Source of the DNA: Corynebacterium sp. TAE3-ERU16
Lineage (GTDB): Bacteria > Actinomycetota > Actinomycetes > Mycobacteriales > Mycobacteriaceae
NCBI RefSeq assembly: GCF_019209935.1
Contig: NZ_JAHUTN010000006.1
Location: 62,001 to 126,000, forward strand
Reading direction: 5' to 3'
Length of the DNA stretch: 64,000 nucleotides
The position numbers and the translations under genes are program-made. The notes under the pieces were generated by a model that searched no databases, had not been told where the DNA came from, and saw only the letters and a program-made list of their open reading frames with translations. Below, piece by piece: positions 53,667-63,071 of the stretch; position 1 is the stretch's first letter; each line of letters starts with the position of its first letter.

Positions 53667-55476
53667 TCAGGAGAAGGTGAATGCGACACCGGAACCATCC
53701 TCGCCCGCCCGCTGGACGACGGGGTCTTCCGGGGACACGCTCGTGCCCTCCAGATCGATGGTCGCGTGGGACGTGAGCACCGATTCCGGAACCGTCGAGA
53801 TCGGGTTGGCGTTGAGGTGGACATTCACCAGGGAATCGTCGTTCTCCCTGCCCTGCCCGGGCCGGTGACTGAGGAAAGCGGGTGTCTGGGTGAGATTGTT
53901 GTTCCCCAGGGTGATCGCGTCTAGGAGCCGGATCTGGCTGATGTCCTCGGGAAGTCCATCGTTCAGCTGGTTGTGGGATAGGAGAAGGAAACGGAGCCCC
54001 ACCGCCGCACCCCAACCGGGACGGCAGGGTGGTCAGCTGGTTTTCACTCAGATCCAGGTAGTACAGCGACGGCAGCGCCGTGATGCTCGGGGGAAGATCC
54101 GAGATTTTGTTGGCCGAGGCAACGAAACTCCCCAGCTTGTCCAACTGTCCGATGGAATCGGGGAGTGTCACGATCGCGTTGTGGGGGACGTCGGCAAGCC
54201 TCAACGAGGACGCATTTCCGAGGGTCGAGGAAAGTCCTGTGAGACCGGTGCGGACCACGTTGAGGGTGTCCAGTGGCCGGGCCTCGAACAACGAGGTAGG
54301 CAGTGACGAGAGCTCCGGGGACCAGGAAATGTCCACCCGGGTGAGGTTGGACAGGGGCGCGGGCCCCTCGGGAATGCGGGACAACTGAGGGTTCCTCTTC
54401 AACGTGATCGACTCGACGGATGCAACACCACCGAGACTGTCCGGCAGCTCTGTGATGGCGGTTCCCGAGATATTGATGGTGCGGAATACCGGGCGCTGCC
54501 CGAGATTGGCCGGCAGTGTGGTGAAACGCTCGGCGTTCTCGATCGTCAGCTGCGTGGAGACGCTGCTGCCCGGGACCTTGCCGACCGGGGAGAACATCGC
54601 CGTGGGGAGGTCTACTAGCCCGCCACCCTCGATGACGATCGAGTGCAGAGCGGGGAAGGAGGCGGTGGGCTCCGGGAGGTACCCCCGTTGTAGCTCGTCA
54701 GATGCAGGCTCTCCAGGTGCGGGAGGTTCGGTAGATCGGGAAGATTCACGGGCCACTGCCCATAGACGTCGAGCGTTCTCAGACTCGTCAGATGCTCGAG
54801 GCCACTCAGGCTCTCGACGAGGTAATACTCATCGCCGACGAATGACCAGGTGCTGACCGTGAGATCCTCGACCGGATGCTCGTTGATGTCACGCGGAGTC
54901 ACATCGATCAGAGGGTTCTCGGTGCGCCCATCGCCTGATTGACCGCAATCCGGAGGCCGTCATCGGGAATGACGTCGCGGGTTTCCACCGGCGGTTGCGT
55001 TGTCGTGGTTGTCGGCTGTGTGGTGATTGGTGCGGTGGTGGTGCCGGGCACGGTGGTGCCGGTGCTGGTGCCGGTTGTCGTGCTCGTCGGATTGGTGGTG
55101 CTGGTGGACGGTGTGGTGGTGGAGGACGTGGTAGCCGGGGTGGTGCCGTGACCACTGCCGCTACCGGAGTCGGGGATCCGGGAGATAATCGCGATGAGGA
55201 CGATTCCGAGAGTCGCTATGAGACCGAAGACACCCGCGAAAACCGCTGCTGGTGTGGTGCATGGAGCAGTGCGAAGCTCGGTGCGCCCACAGGCACTGCT
55301 ACCGAACCGAGATCGGATGGCTCGGTGCCGGTGCCTGTGTTGGTCGTATCGTGGCTGGTGGCGTGCGTCTCACCGAAGACGTGGGGATCCGCAGCGGCGT
55401 GGGGCGTGAATGAGGTGGTCAGGGCAGTGCACAGAATAGCTGCGGGGAGGGTTCTTCTGAACGTATGGGGACGCAC
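53667..55476 (-). pseudogene. Leucine-rich-repeat surface protein broken by several frameshifts
   Basis: Pieces of one long protein lie in different minus-strand frames. From GTG 55476: a signal peptide (RRTLPAAILCTALTTSFTPHAAA). Then, in another frame, a helix VFGLIATLGIVLIAIISR and a Thr/Pro linker to about 54940. Then LRR units (54902-54690: SLSGLEHLTSLRTLDVYG), a third frame with most repeats (about 54690-54005: ITELPDSLGGVASVESITL) and a fourth with the C-terminus (54002-53667: RFLLLSHNQLNDGLPEDISQ). Shifts map near 55290, 54928, the C5 run at 54682-54686 and the C4 run near 54010. Whether the signal-peptide piece belongs to the same gene is uncertain. Confidence 0.65.
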
Positions 55477-55730
55477 GGTGGGCCATTCCTAAGGTCGATG
55501 GAGAAGAGCCCGCGGAGGTGATGCTGTATGGGCTGTCACGCAGCCGGATGTGCTGACCTCCTGGACCCTATCCAGAGGACTTTAGATATAGATAGGTTCC
55601 GAAATGAAAATTATGTGAAGAGTCGAGAAACGCGTTTCCACGTGGAGCCCGGGTCCCGTTACGCCAGTTCTTTGTGCTGGTTGTGCGGATACCGGCGAGT
55701 GCGTGAGTGCCGGGCGGAGCCGGGGCCTGA
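55477..55730. other. Upstream region of the LRR locus
   Basis: AT-richer around 55580-55620, with TAAAGT/TATCTA-like hexamers on the minus strand that could drive the LRR gene. No gene is seen. Confidence 0.45.
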
Positions 55731-55765
55731 AAAACCCGCCCCCGGCTGGTGTGGGGGCGGGTTTT
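55731..55765 (-). terminator. Terminator of glxR
   Basis: Perfect 13-bp stem AAAACCCGCCCCC/GGGGGCGGGTTTT with a 9-base loop. Confidence 0.92.
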
Positions 55766-55777
55766 GTGGTGTTCGGG

Positions 55778-56461
55778 TCAGCGTGCGCGCTTGGCGAGGT
55801 GTTCGGTGTCGCAGATCAGGACGCTCTTTCCCTCGAGACGGATCCAGCCACGGTGGGCGAAGGTCGCGAGTGCCTTGTTCACGGTTTCGCGGGATGCGCC
55901 GACGAGCTGGGCGATCTCCTCCTGGGTGAGGTCGTGGTTGACCCGTAGGGCGCCGCCTTCCTGGGTTCCGAAGCGGTTGGCCAGTTGCAGCAGCGTCTTG
56001 GCCACGCGTCCGGGGACGTCGGTGAAGATGAGGTCGGCCAGGGAGGCGTTGGTCCGGCGGAGGCGGCGGGCGAGGACACGGAGGAGTTGTTCGGAGATCT
56101 CCGGGTGGTCGTTGATCCACTTGTGGAGCATCTCGGAGTTCATCGTCGCGGCCTGGACCTCCGTGACGCACACCGCGGACGAGGTTCGTGGGCCGGGGTC
56201 GAAGATGGAGAGTTCGCCGAACATGTCCGACGGGCCCATGACGGTGAGGAGGTTCTCACGCCCGTCCGCGGCGTGCCGGGCGAGCTTCACCTTGCCGGAG
56301 GTGATGATGTAGAGCCGGTCTCCGGGCTCGCCCTCGTCGAAGATGGTCGTACCGCGCGGATAGCGCACGGTCTCGAGTTCCTGGATGAGGTTGTTGACGG
56401 CGACGGGATCGACGCCCTGAAAGATTCCTGCGCGGGACAGAATCTCCTGTACGGCTTCCAC
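55778..56461 (-). CDS. glxR: cAMP-dependent global regulator GlxR (CRP family)
   Basis: 227 aa, the exact length of corynebacterial GlxR. Cyclic-nucleotide domain (about 15-125) with the phosphate cassette [17 protein letters not shown], a dimer helix, then a winged helix (about 150-220) with recognition helix [16 protein letters not shown]. Binds TGTGA-N6-TCACA sites for carbon and respiration genes. GTG at 56461 with AGGAG upstream. Followed by a strong terminator. Confidence 0.95.
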   Translation of the reverse strand: MEAVQEILSRAGIFQGVDPVAVNNLIQELETVRYPRGTTIFDEGEPGDRLYIITSGKVKLARHAADGRENLLTVMGPSDMFGELSIFDPGPRTSSAVCVTEVQAATMNSEMLHKWINDHPEISEQLLRVLARRLRRTNASLADLIFTDVPGRVAKTLLQLANRFGTQEGGALRVNHDLTQEEIAQLVGASRETVNKALATFAHRGWIRLEGKSVLICDTEHLAKRAR

Positions 56462-56785
56462 TCGTTTCTCCTAATCAGATGAAGCAGGTCCGCATGTAGG
56501 GGACAGGCTGGTCCGCAGATTCTCCAGCTCACTTACTCCGCCCCCGCAGGGGCATCCCGTGACGGAAAAACTTGTGCGGTCAATAAATAACGTTGTTCCC
56601 CAGCATTCTACTATGTTATGTGTCACGAACGCACCCTCATTGTGACCGTTTTAGGGTTCGCGGGGTTCCTTCGGGGGTGGTCTCATCTGCGTTCGTGTGT
56701 TGATGACACCCGTACCCCTGTGCAGCAGAAGCATGAAAAACCGGTGTCGTTACCCGCCTACCGGAGTGGGGCGGACACTGTGGTG
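56462..56785. other. Upstream region of glxR
   Basis: 324 bp with no gene. On the minus strand TAGAAT (56606-56611) is a candidate -10 for glxR, giving a leader of about 140 nt; GTGTCAC (56621-56627) lies just upstream and could be half an operator. Confidence 0.45.
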
Positions 56786-56911
56786 CTAGTTCGTGGTGTC
56801 CGCGGTGGACGGCTGGGTGGTGCACCGCGTGCAGTAGGTCTCGAACCGTTCCATCTGCATCGCGAACACCGCGACAATCACCGGGACGAAGAGAGCTGCG
56901 ATTTCGGTCAT
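56786..56911 (-). CDS. Small 41-aa membrane protein with CxxC
   Basis: [20 protein letters not shown] forms one hydrophobic helix; the rest carries YCTRCTTQ with a CxxC pair. ATG at 56911 is preceded by TAGACT (minus, 56920-56925) at 8 bp, so it is nearly leaderless. It lies between glxR and nth. A real gene is favoured by the promoter and clear helix; function unknown. Confidence 0.6.
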   Translation of the reverse strand: MTEIAALFVPVIVAVFAMQMERFETYCTRCTTQPSTADTTN

Positions 56912-57030
56912 GTCTCCGGAGTCTAGTCCCCTTCGGTGTTCCGTGGAGCACGATTCACACCACGGTGGAGACGCGGCATCGGTACGTCACCGATCCGGCA
57001 TCTCCGCCACCGCCGACTACAGTGGGACCC

Positions 57031-57831
57031 ATGTCCGCACCGCCCAAAACACTCACCAACCCCGCCCGCCCACGGGTCGGTGCGCACCCCGCCGCGTCCG
57101 GACGGGAGACGGACCTCGGCCGGAAGCGTCGTGCCCGGAGAATCAACCGGACACTCGCCGTCGGATACCCCGAAGCCAGCTGTGACCTGGAGTTCTCGTC
57201 GCCGCTCGAGCTTCTCGTCGCCACCGTCCTCAGCGCACAGACCACCGATGTCCGCGTCAATCAGGTGACCCCGGCCCTGTTCGCCGCTTATCCGACGGCA
57301 ATCGACTACGCCAACGCGGAACCGGAGCGGATCGAGGAGATCATCCGGCCCACCGGATTCTTCCGCGCCAAGACCCGCAGTCTCATGAGGCTGGGACAGG
57401 CGCTCGTCGACAACCACGACGGCGAGGTTCCCGGCACACTCGAGGAACTCGTGAAACTACCCGGTGTGGGAAGGAAGACCGCGAACGTGGTACTCGGTGA
57501 CGCCTTCGGGGTGCCCGGAATCACGGTCGACACCCACCTCGGTCGCCTGGCCCGCAGAATGATGATGACGGCCAACGAGGATCCGGTGAAGGTCGAGAGT
57601 GACCTCGCCGAACTCATCGAGCGGCGCGAATGGACGATGTTCTCCCACCGGATGATCTGGCACGGTCGCCGCGTATGCCACTCGCGCAAACCCGCGTGCG
57701 GAGCCTGCTTCCTCGCCGCGGACTGTCCCTCCTTCGGCGCTGCGGGGCCGACGGAGCCAGATGCTGCCGCGCGCCTGATCACCAGCGAGGACCGTGAGTA
57801 CCTGCTGGATCTCGCGGGAGTCGGAGAATGA
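57031..57831 (+). CDS. nth: Endonuclease III
   Basis: DNA glycosylase/AP lyase for oxidised pyrimidines, 266 aa. Helix-hairpin-helix with the catalytic Lys in [13 protein letters not shown], Asp in TVDTHLGRL, and the 4Fe-4S loop C-x6-C-x2-C-x5-C ([17 protein letters not shown]). Leaderless ATG at 57031: TACAGT at 57018-57023, 7 bp upstream. The stop overlaps the next start (ATGA). Confidence 0.95.
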   Translation: MSAPPKTLTNPARPRVGAHPAASGRETDLGRKRRARRINRTLAVGYPEASCDLEFSSPLELLVATVLSAQTTDVRVNQVTPALFAAYPTAIDYANAEPERIEEIIRPTGFFRAKTRSLMRLGQALVDNHDGEVPGTLEELVKLPGVGRKTANVVLGDAFGVPGITVDTHLGRLARRMMMTANEDPVKVESDLAELIERREWTMFSHRMIWHGRRVCHSRKPACGACFLAADCPSFGAAGPTEPDAAARLITSEDREYLLDLAGVGE

Positions 57832-58427
57832 GCCGCCACACGGTATGGGGGATGGTGGCCGGCGTCATTCTCACCGTTCTGGTGGTGCTCGCGGTTCCGG
57901 TCATGCTCCGTGCCGTCAACGGCCCAGCCTCGGACGTATCCGGACCCGGGGGCGGGAACGGCTCCACAGCCGCACCGACAACCGTCGATCCCGACGCGCT
58001 CGCCGGAAGGCCGGCCTGCCCCGGGCCGACCGTCGCCGGTGTCGAACTCGACTGCCTCGGTGACACCGGCCCCGCACCCGCTGAGGCCCGGCCGACGGTC
58101 GCCGTCGTCTGGGCCTGGTGGTGCGCCCCCTGCCGGAAGGAGATGCCGCTGTTCGAGACCTTCGCGGAACAGCATCCCGACTACACCGTCGTCGGGATCC
58201 ACGCGGACACAGCCACCGCCGCAGGCGTCGCCAGGCTGGATGAGTGGGGGATCGGGTTACCCAGTTACACTGACCCGCACGGCACCTTCGCCGGCACGCT
58301 CGGACTGCCTGGGGTCGTACCGGTGACCGTGGTCACCGATGGCAACGGCTCCGTCCGTGGCACCTTTCCCCGGACGTTCACCAGCGTCGGGGAAATCAAT
58401 GATGCAGTGAAAGAGGCACTCTCTTGA
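57828..58427 (+). CDS. Membrane-anchored TlpA-like thioredoxin
   Basis: 199 aa. One N-terminal helix (about 7-28), a Gly/Thr linker and a thioredoxin fold with active site [10 protein letters not shown] near residue 101; cis-Pro region GVVPVTVV. Works outside the membrane, probably reducing disulfides or in cytochrome c maturation. Coupled to nth and to the Nudix gene (TTGA overlap). Confidence 0.88.
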   Translation: MSRHTVWGMVAGVILTVLVVLAVPVMLRAVNGPASDVSGPGGGNGSTAAPTTVDPDALAGRPACPGPTVAGVELDCLGDTGPAPAEARPTVAVVWAWWCAPCRKEMPLFETFAEQHPDYTVVGIHADTATAAGVARLDEWGIGLPSYTDPHGTFAGTLGLPGVVPVTVVTDGNGSVRGTFPRTFTSVGEINDAVKEALS

Positions 58428-59197
58428 GCGATCGCACCACCGCCGACAGCGGGGCGCGGGAGCGTCGGGCGCCCACCGTCCCTGACCGGCCCGGCGTCAA
58501 CACCGATCTGATGCCCCACGCCGCACCCGTCTGGATGCGAAAGCTGGTGGACAGCGTCACATCCGGCGAGCTCCACCGCGGGCTGCCGGAGAGCTCCCGT
58601 TCCGGGGGCGACCACAACCGCCGTGCCGCCGTCCTCATGCTCTTCTCCGGTGCCGAGACCTCGGCTGAGCTGCCCAACGACGCAGCGGTGCTCCTGACCC
58701 ACCGGTCGCCGACGATGCGTTCCCACTCAGGTCAGATCGCCTTTCCCGGAGGCCGCGTCGATCCCGGTGACGTCAACGCCGTGGACTGCGCCCTCCGCGA
58801 GGCCTGGGAGGAAACCGGGCTCGACCGCACCAGCACGACCCCGCTCGCCCAACTCGACGATGTCCACATCCGCGCCTCCGGATATCCCGTTCACCCCATC
58901 GTCGCCCACTGGCACACCCGTACGCCCGTCGGCGTGGTCAGCCCCGACGAAGCGGACGAGGTGTTCGAGGTACCTCTCATGCACCTCACCGATCCGGTGA
59001 ATCGACTCATGGTCGGCTGGAAGAACTGGCGCGGACCAGCGTTCACCGTCGACGGATTCCTGGTCTGGGGATTCACCGCGGGTCTGCTCAACGCCGCACT
59101 CCACCAGGCGGGCTGGGACAATCCCTGGGACCGCGACACGGTGCACAACCTCCACGACGCACTCGCCCGCTCGCGCAATAATGAGAGGTTGGTGTAG
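58424..59197 (+). CDS. CoA-pyrophosphatase-type Nudix hydrolase
   Basis: 257 aa. LLTHRSPTMRSHSGQIAFPGGRVDPG is the UPF0035 signature of CoA diphosphatases, and REAWEETGL the Nudix box. Start TTG at 58424 overlaps the thioredoxin stop; this rare start is favoured by coupling. Same order nth-tlpA-nudix-marP is known in mycobacteria. Confidence 0.88.
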   Translation: MSDRTTADSGARERRAPTVPDRPGVNTDLMPHAAPVWMRKLVDSVTSGELHRGLPESSRSGGDHNRRAAVLMLFSGAETSAELPNDAAVLLTHRSPTMRSHSGQIAFPGGRVDPGDVNAVDCALREAWEETGLDRTSTTPLAQLDDVHIRASGYPVHPIVAHWHTRTPVGVVSPDEADEVFEVPLMHLTDPVNRLMVGWKNWRGPAFTVDGFLVWGFTAGLLNAALHQAGWDNPWDRDTVHNLHDALARSRNNERLV

Positions 59198-59275
59198 CTG
59201 CCAGCAGTTCCAGCAGCACAGCACCGCCCGCCGACCGATCCCCCACGGGGAACCGACCAAGGAAGAATCCGCGAA

Positions 59276-60472
59276 GTGACAGAGTCCCCGCAGCTTGTCG
59301 TTGACGGCGTACTCGTCACCGTCGTGATCATCTCGCTCTGGGGTGGATGGCGTCAGGGCGCGTTCGCATCGGTGCTCTCCACCGTCGGCGTGCTCGCCGG
59401 TCTCATCTGCGGTGCGGCCCTCGCCCCCGTCGTGATGGCCCACACCGATTCCACCGCGCTCCGTTACCTCTACGCCCTCGGTACGGTGCTCGTGCTCGTC
59501 GCTCTCGGCAATCTCGTCGGTGGTGTCACCGGGTCGACTCTCCGCGAATCCGCCCGCTTCCGGCACACCCTGGTCATCGACTCGATCATCGGTGCGATCT
59601 TCCAGGTCATCGCCACGCTCATCGTGACCTGGCTCGTCGCCAGCACCCTGGCCACCGGGATCACCGGCCCCATCGCCCGGGGCCTGCGGAACTCGGTCGT
59701 CCTCAACCTCGTCGACCGTTCCACCCCGGATGCCCTGGACACTCTGCCGGACAAGATCTCCGCGATGCTCAACGACACGGGCCTACCGCCGATGATCTCC
59801 CCGTTCGAGGGTCGTGTGAAGCACGTCGACGCACCTGCCCCCGAGGTCGGTGACCCGGCGCTCGTGGCGGCCCTGCAACCCAGTGTCATCCATGTACTGG
59901 GCGACGCCCACCAGTGCCGCCGCCGACTCATGGGCTCCGGTTTCGTCGCCGCCCCCGATCTCGTCATCACCAACGCCCACGTAGTCGCCGGAACCGATGC
60001 GGTGCTCCTCGACACCGCTCTCGGCGTCAAGGAGGCCCGCGTCGTCTTCTACGATCCGGGTGAGGACATCGCGGTGCTGCGCGCCGACAACCTCGATCTT
60101 CCCCCGCTCCAGTGGGCGAACGAACCCGCCGTCAGTGGAGATGAGGCGATCGTCATGGGATATCCCGAGTCCGGTCCCTTCGAGGCGGCGCCCGCCCGGA
60201 TCCGCGAGCGGCTCACCATCAACGGTCCGGACATCTACGCCACGGGGCGCGTCGAGCGCGAGGCGTACACCGTCCGCGGCACGATCCGTCAGGGCAACTC
60301 CGGCGGGCCCATGGTCAACAACAGCGGCGAGGTGCTCGGCGTCGTGTTCGGTGCCGCCACGGAGGCCACCGACGTCGGCTACACCCTCACCACCGCTGAA
60401 GTCCGCGGCAGGATCGGCGACATCACCCGGTTGACTGAGCCGGTGGACACCCGGGAATGCGTGGTCCGCTGA
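59276..60472 (+). CDS. MarP-type membrane serine protease
   Basis: 398 aa. CvpA-like membrane domain with four helices (about 8-130), then a chymotrypsin-like domain with H235 (TNAHVV), D264 (GEDIAVL) and S342 (RQGNSGGP). C214 and C395 match the regulatory disulfide of mycobacterial MarP in position. MarP maintains internal pH in acid and oxidative stress. GTG at 59276, AAGGAAG upstream. Confidence 0.92.
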   Translation: MTESPQLVVDGVLVTVVIISLWGGWRQGAFASVLSTVGVLAGLICGAALAPVVMAHTDSTALRYLYALGTVLVLVALGNLVGGVTGSTLRESARFRHTLVIDSIIGAIFQVIATLIVTWLVASTLATGITGPIARGLRNSVVLNLVDRSTPDALDTLPDKISAMLNDTGLPPMISPFEGRVKHVDAPAPEVGDPALVAALQPSVIHVLGDAHQCRRRLMGSGFVAAPDLVITNAHVVAGTDAVLLDTALGVKEARVVFYDPGEDIAVLRADNLDLPPLQWANEPAVSGDEAIVMGYPESGPFEAAPARIRERLTINGPDIYATGRVEREAYTVRGTIRQGNSGGPMVNNSGEVLGVVFGAATEATDVGYTLTTAEVRGRIGDITRLTEPVDTRECVVR

Positions 60473-60531
60473 CCGGATGCGGCGTGTGTTCCGGTGGGGA
60501 CCGCCATCCTCCCGGTTGCGCGGTCCGCTAC

Positions 60532-61548
60532 CTACGCTGTTTTCAGCCCGCGCAGGAAATCGAGGACGACACGGGTGAACGAGACCGGGTCCTCGATGTG
60601 CGGGAGGTTCTTCGTGCCCGGAATGGTCGTCTGCGTCCAGTCCCCGTCCGTCCGGCGCGAGTTCCGGGTCGCGAGTGCCCGCCATGTCCCGTTGTCAACG
60701 CTGATCCACAGCACAGGTGATTCAACCCTGGTCGACACCCACTTCGGGGGAAGTTGCGCCATCTCGAGACGGGCGTTGCGCATCATCGCGGGCCCCGTGT
60801 TGTCGATACGTGCCGCCTCGGTGCGCAACTCGAGGTAGTCGGCGAAGCGCCTCGTGCGGTGGAAGGGCGCGGCGGTGTCCGCCGCCAGATCGAGTCGGGC
60901 AAGATCCACGGGATCGGGGGCCATGCGCACCGGCAGTCGGACGGTTATCCCCCTGGTGAGCGGAACCGTGTGCTGCCAGAACCTGGCGGCGATGACACGG
61001 TTCATCTCGGTGGGGTGCGACGCCGACACCGAGACGAGCGCGTTGACGCACTGGGGGTAGTTGGCGGCGAGGGTCCAGGCGACGGCACCGCCGGTGCCGG
61101 AGCCGACGACGATCGCACCGGAATTGCTGAGCGAGTCGATGACGTCGGAGATGTCCCCGACGGCGTAGCGGAGTTCATATTCGCGGGGAGGTTTATCGGA
61201 CATGCCGTAACCACGCATGTCGACGGCCGCGACCCGGTATCCGGCCTCGGCGAGTGGTTGCATGACCTCGCGCCACTCGAACCAGCCTCCGAAGGCGCCG
61301 TGCAACAGAACTACCAGTGGGGCGGCGGGATCACCGAGTGTCGCCACGTGGAAACGCATGCCGCGGGCGTAGACCCGTCCGTGGTTCCAGGGGCCGTCGA
61401 GTGCGACGACGGACGGTGGATTCGGCTTCCCCTTCTTCCGGAACAAGCGATTCACGTCCTTTCCGTCGACGATCGGCGACTGGCGGTGCGGGTGGAAAAA
61501 CGAGCCCGCCCCGGCGGCTGCATCGGGGCGGGAGAGTTCGACCGTCAC
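60532..61548 (-). CDS. Epoxide hydrolase-like alpha/beta hydrolase without nucleophile
   Basis: 338 aa. Oxyanion motif VLLHGAFGGWFEW at 80-92 and DMRGYGMSDKP fit epoxide hydrolases, and the catalytic His is present in NLPHIEDP. The nucleophile elbow, normally VGHDWGG, reads VGSGTGG with G151 at the Asp position, so the usual chemistry is not possible. GTG at 61548 has no clear ribosome site; 34 bp after the Holin-X gene, coupling is likely. Confidence 0.75.
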   Translation of the reverse strand: MTVELSRPDAAAGAGSFFHPHRQSPIVDGKDVNRLFRKKGKPNPPSVVALDGPWNHGRVYARGMRFHVATLGDPAAPLVVLLHGAFGGWFEWREVMQPLAEAGYRVAAVDMRGYGMSDKPPREYELRYAVGDISDVIDSLSNSGAIVVGSGTGGAVAWTLAANYPQCVNALVSVSASHPTEMNRVIAARFWQHTVPLTRGITVRLPVRMAPDPVDLARLDLAADTAAPFHRTRRFADYLELRTEAARIDNTGPAMMRNARLEMAQLPPKWVSTRVESPVLWISVDNGTWRALATRNSRRTDGDWTQTTIPGTKNLPHIEDPVSFTRVVLDFLRGLKTA

Positions 61549-61582
61549 GCACGTGGAGGTCGGGTTGGTCGGGGTCTTTTTC

Positions 61583-62092
61583 CTAGGTGAGCAGACCCTG
61601 GCGTGAGGATGCCTCGAGCTTCTTCTCGGCCTGGCCGGGAACGAGTGTCTTGAGCTTCTGCACCGAGTCGATCGTCTGTTTCGGGGCTCCGATCTTCTTC
61701 ATCTTCTTGTAGCCGATGAAGGCGATCACGGCCGCGAGGACGACCATGAGGAGGAAGACGATGAGGTACGCGGCCCAGCGGTCGAGCCATACATGGAGGA
61801 CTTCGGCGAGGAAGAAGAAAAAGAAGAACGAGCTGTAGAGTGCGATGACGCCGGCGACCGCGAACATTCCGCCGCCGACCGCACCCTTCTTCGCCTCCTG
61901 TGCGAGTTCCGTCTTGGCGAGTTCGATTTCGCCGCGGATCAGGGTGGACATCTGCGCGGTGGCATCAGAGACCAGGTCGCCGATGGAACCCTGGCCGGCT
62001 GCGCGGGTATCGACGTCGGACAGAGGGATGCTGCTCACCTTGGAGGTGAATGCGTCGTTTCCGTCTGTGAAAAGGCCGTCAGATTTGCTCAC
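61583..62092 (-). CDS. Actinobacterial Holin-X family (phage holin III) membrane protein
   Basis: 169 aa. Cytosolic amphipathic N-terminus (VSDATAQMSTLIRGEIELAKTEL, given in part) followed by two helices, the first containing a run of six Phe (SSFFFFFFLAEV), then a basic tail. The family is not a phage protein in this context and accompanies ephE and marP genes in mycobacteria. GTG at 62092 with GAGGA 9 bases ahead. Confidence 0.8.
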   Translation of the reverse strand: MSKSDGLFTDGNDAFTSKVSSIPLSDVDTRAAGQGSIGDLVSDATAQMSTLIRGEIELAKTELAQEAKKGAVGGGMFAVAGVIALYSSFFFFFFLAEVLHVWLDRWAAYLIVFLLMVVLAAVIAFIGYKKMKKIGAPKQTIDSVQKLKTLVPGQAEKKLEASSRQGLLT

Positions 62093-62319
62093 GGTAGGTA
62101 GTCCTCCACGTGGGTGAAATATGGGATGTGTGACGGTGCCGACCGGGTGCACGGGGGTGGACACTGCTGGCACTGTCAGTTCAGTTACCGCCAATCGTGC
62201 CACGAACACGGATTTTGTGCGAACTCCGTACCCGGGCATCTCAACCGAGGGTGAGTATCGGGAACATCCGGAGCATCGCTCCGAGGTGGCGGGAGGCGCC
62301 CGGCGGCTACCCTTGTGCG

Positions 62320-63021
62320 GTGACCGAAAGACCAGACCCGCTAGCCCCGCTCCGCCGGATTCCCGGAGTCGTGGAGTCGACGATGCAGGCCCGGAATGCG
62401 CTCGCAGCCGTTCACCGTCGGCCCGTCAACCTCCGTCGCCCGGAGATAACGGGAGCCGAGGGAGTGCTCCGTGGTGCCCGGGCCGGTGCCCTGATCGACG
62501 GCGTCGTTCCCGGAGGGGCGGGGGAGGAATCGGCGGTCGTCGCGCGGAACATCGATGTCTACAGTCTGCTCGCTCCCGAGTTCGTCCAGGACACGTCGCG
62601 CGTTTTCCTGAGGTCCCCGCTGCAGGTGCTGGCGCGGATGGATGTGTTGGCCGGGGGGACCGGCCGTCCCGAGCGTGCGGGCGGTGAACTGATGGTCCTG
62701 GCGGCCACGGTGACCTCCGGAGCTGATCCGGATCTCCTGCCGGGAATCGTCCACGGCCAGCTGCTGTCGACGTCGGCGTTCGGTGAGCGTACCGGTGTCA
62801 TCGCGAGGGCGGCCTCCCGGCTCGCCGCGGTGGCGGGGGGTTTCGATCCGCGTGGGCTCGCGGTACCCGAGCCGTGGCTCAACCGGCACCGGGCGGAATA
62901 CCGGGCGGCCGGAGAATCATTCGGTACCGGGCCGGAGGGGGTGGGGCGATTCCTCGTCCTGCACATGCGCTCGTTCGTCGCGGGGGCGGAGGAGGCGGAG
63001 GGGATCGCCGCGGCGTTGTGA
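62320..63021 (+). CDS. Conserved hypothetical protein (Rv3662c-like)
   Basis: 233 aa, soluble, Ala/Arg/Gly-rich, with no catalytic motif I recognise. The stretch LMVLAATVTSGADPDLLPGIVHGQLLSTSAFG is its most ordered part. Placement beside the HAD phosphatase gene suggests the M. tuberculosis Rv3661/Rv3662c pair; this is inference from order. Leaderless GTG at 62320: TACCCT at 62308-62313, 6 bp upstream. Confidence 0.6.
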   Translation: MTERPDPLAPLRRIPGVVESTMQARNALAAVHRRPVNLRRPEITGAEGVLRGARAGALIDGVVPGGAGEESAVVARNIDVYSLLAPEFVQDTSRVFLRSPLQVLARMDVLAGGTGRPERAGGELMVLAATVTSGADPDLLPGIVHGQLLSTSAFGERTGVIARAASRLAAVAGGFDPRGLAVPEPWLNRHRAEYRAAGESFGTGPEGVGRFLVLHMRSFVAGAEEAEGIAAAL

Positions 63022-63071
63022 ATCCGTGTGCGCGTGGAGGCGCCGCGAAAGGGCGGAATCAGTCCGCCGTT

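Noticed and set aside
56614..56628. GlxR autoregulatory site TGTTATGTGTCACGA upstream of glxR
   Set aside because: The spacing between the half sites is 4 instead of 6 bases, so it does not fit the CRP/GlxR consensus.
61583..62092. Prophage interpretation of the holin-family gene
   Set aside because: No other phage genes are near; the family is a regular chromosomal neighbour of marP and ephE in actinobacteria.
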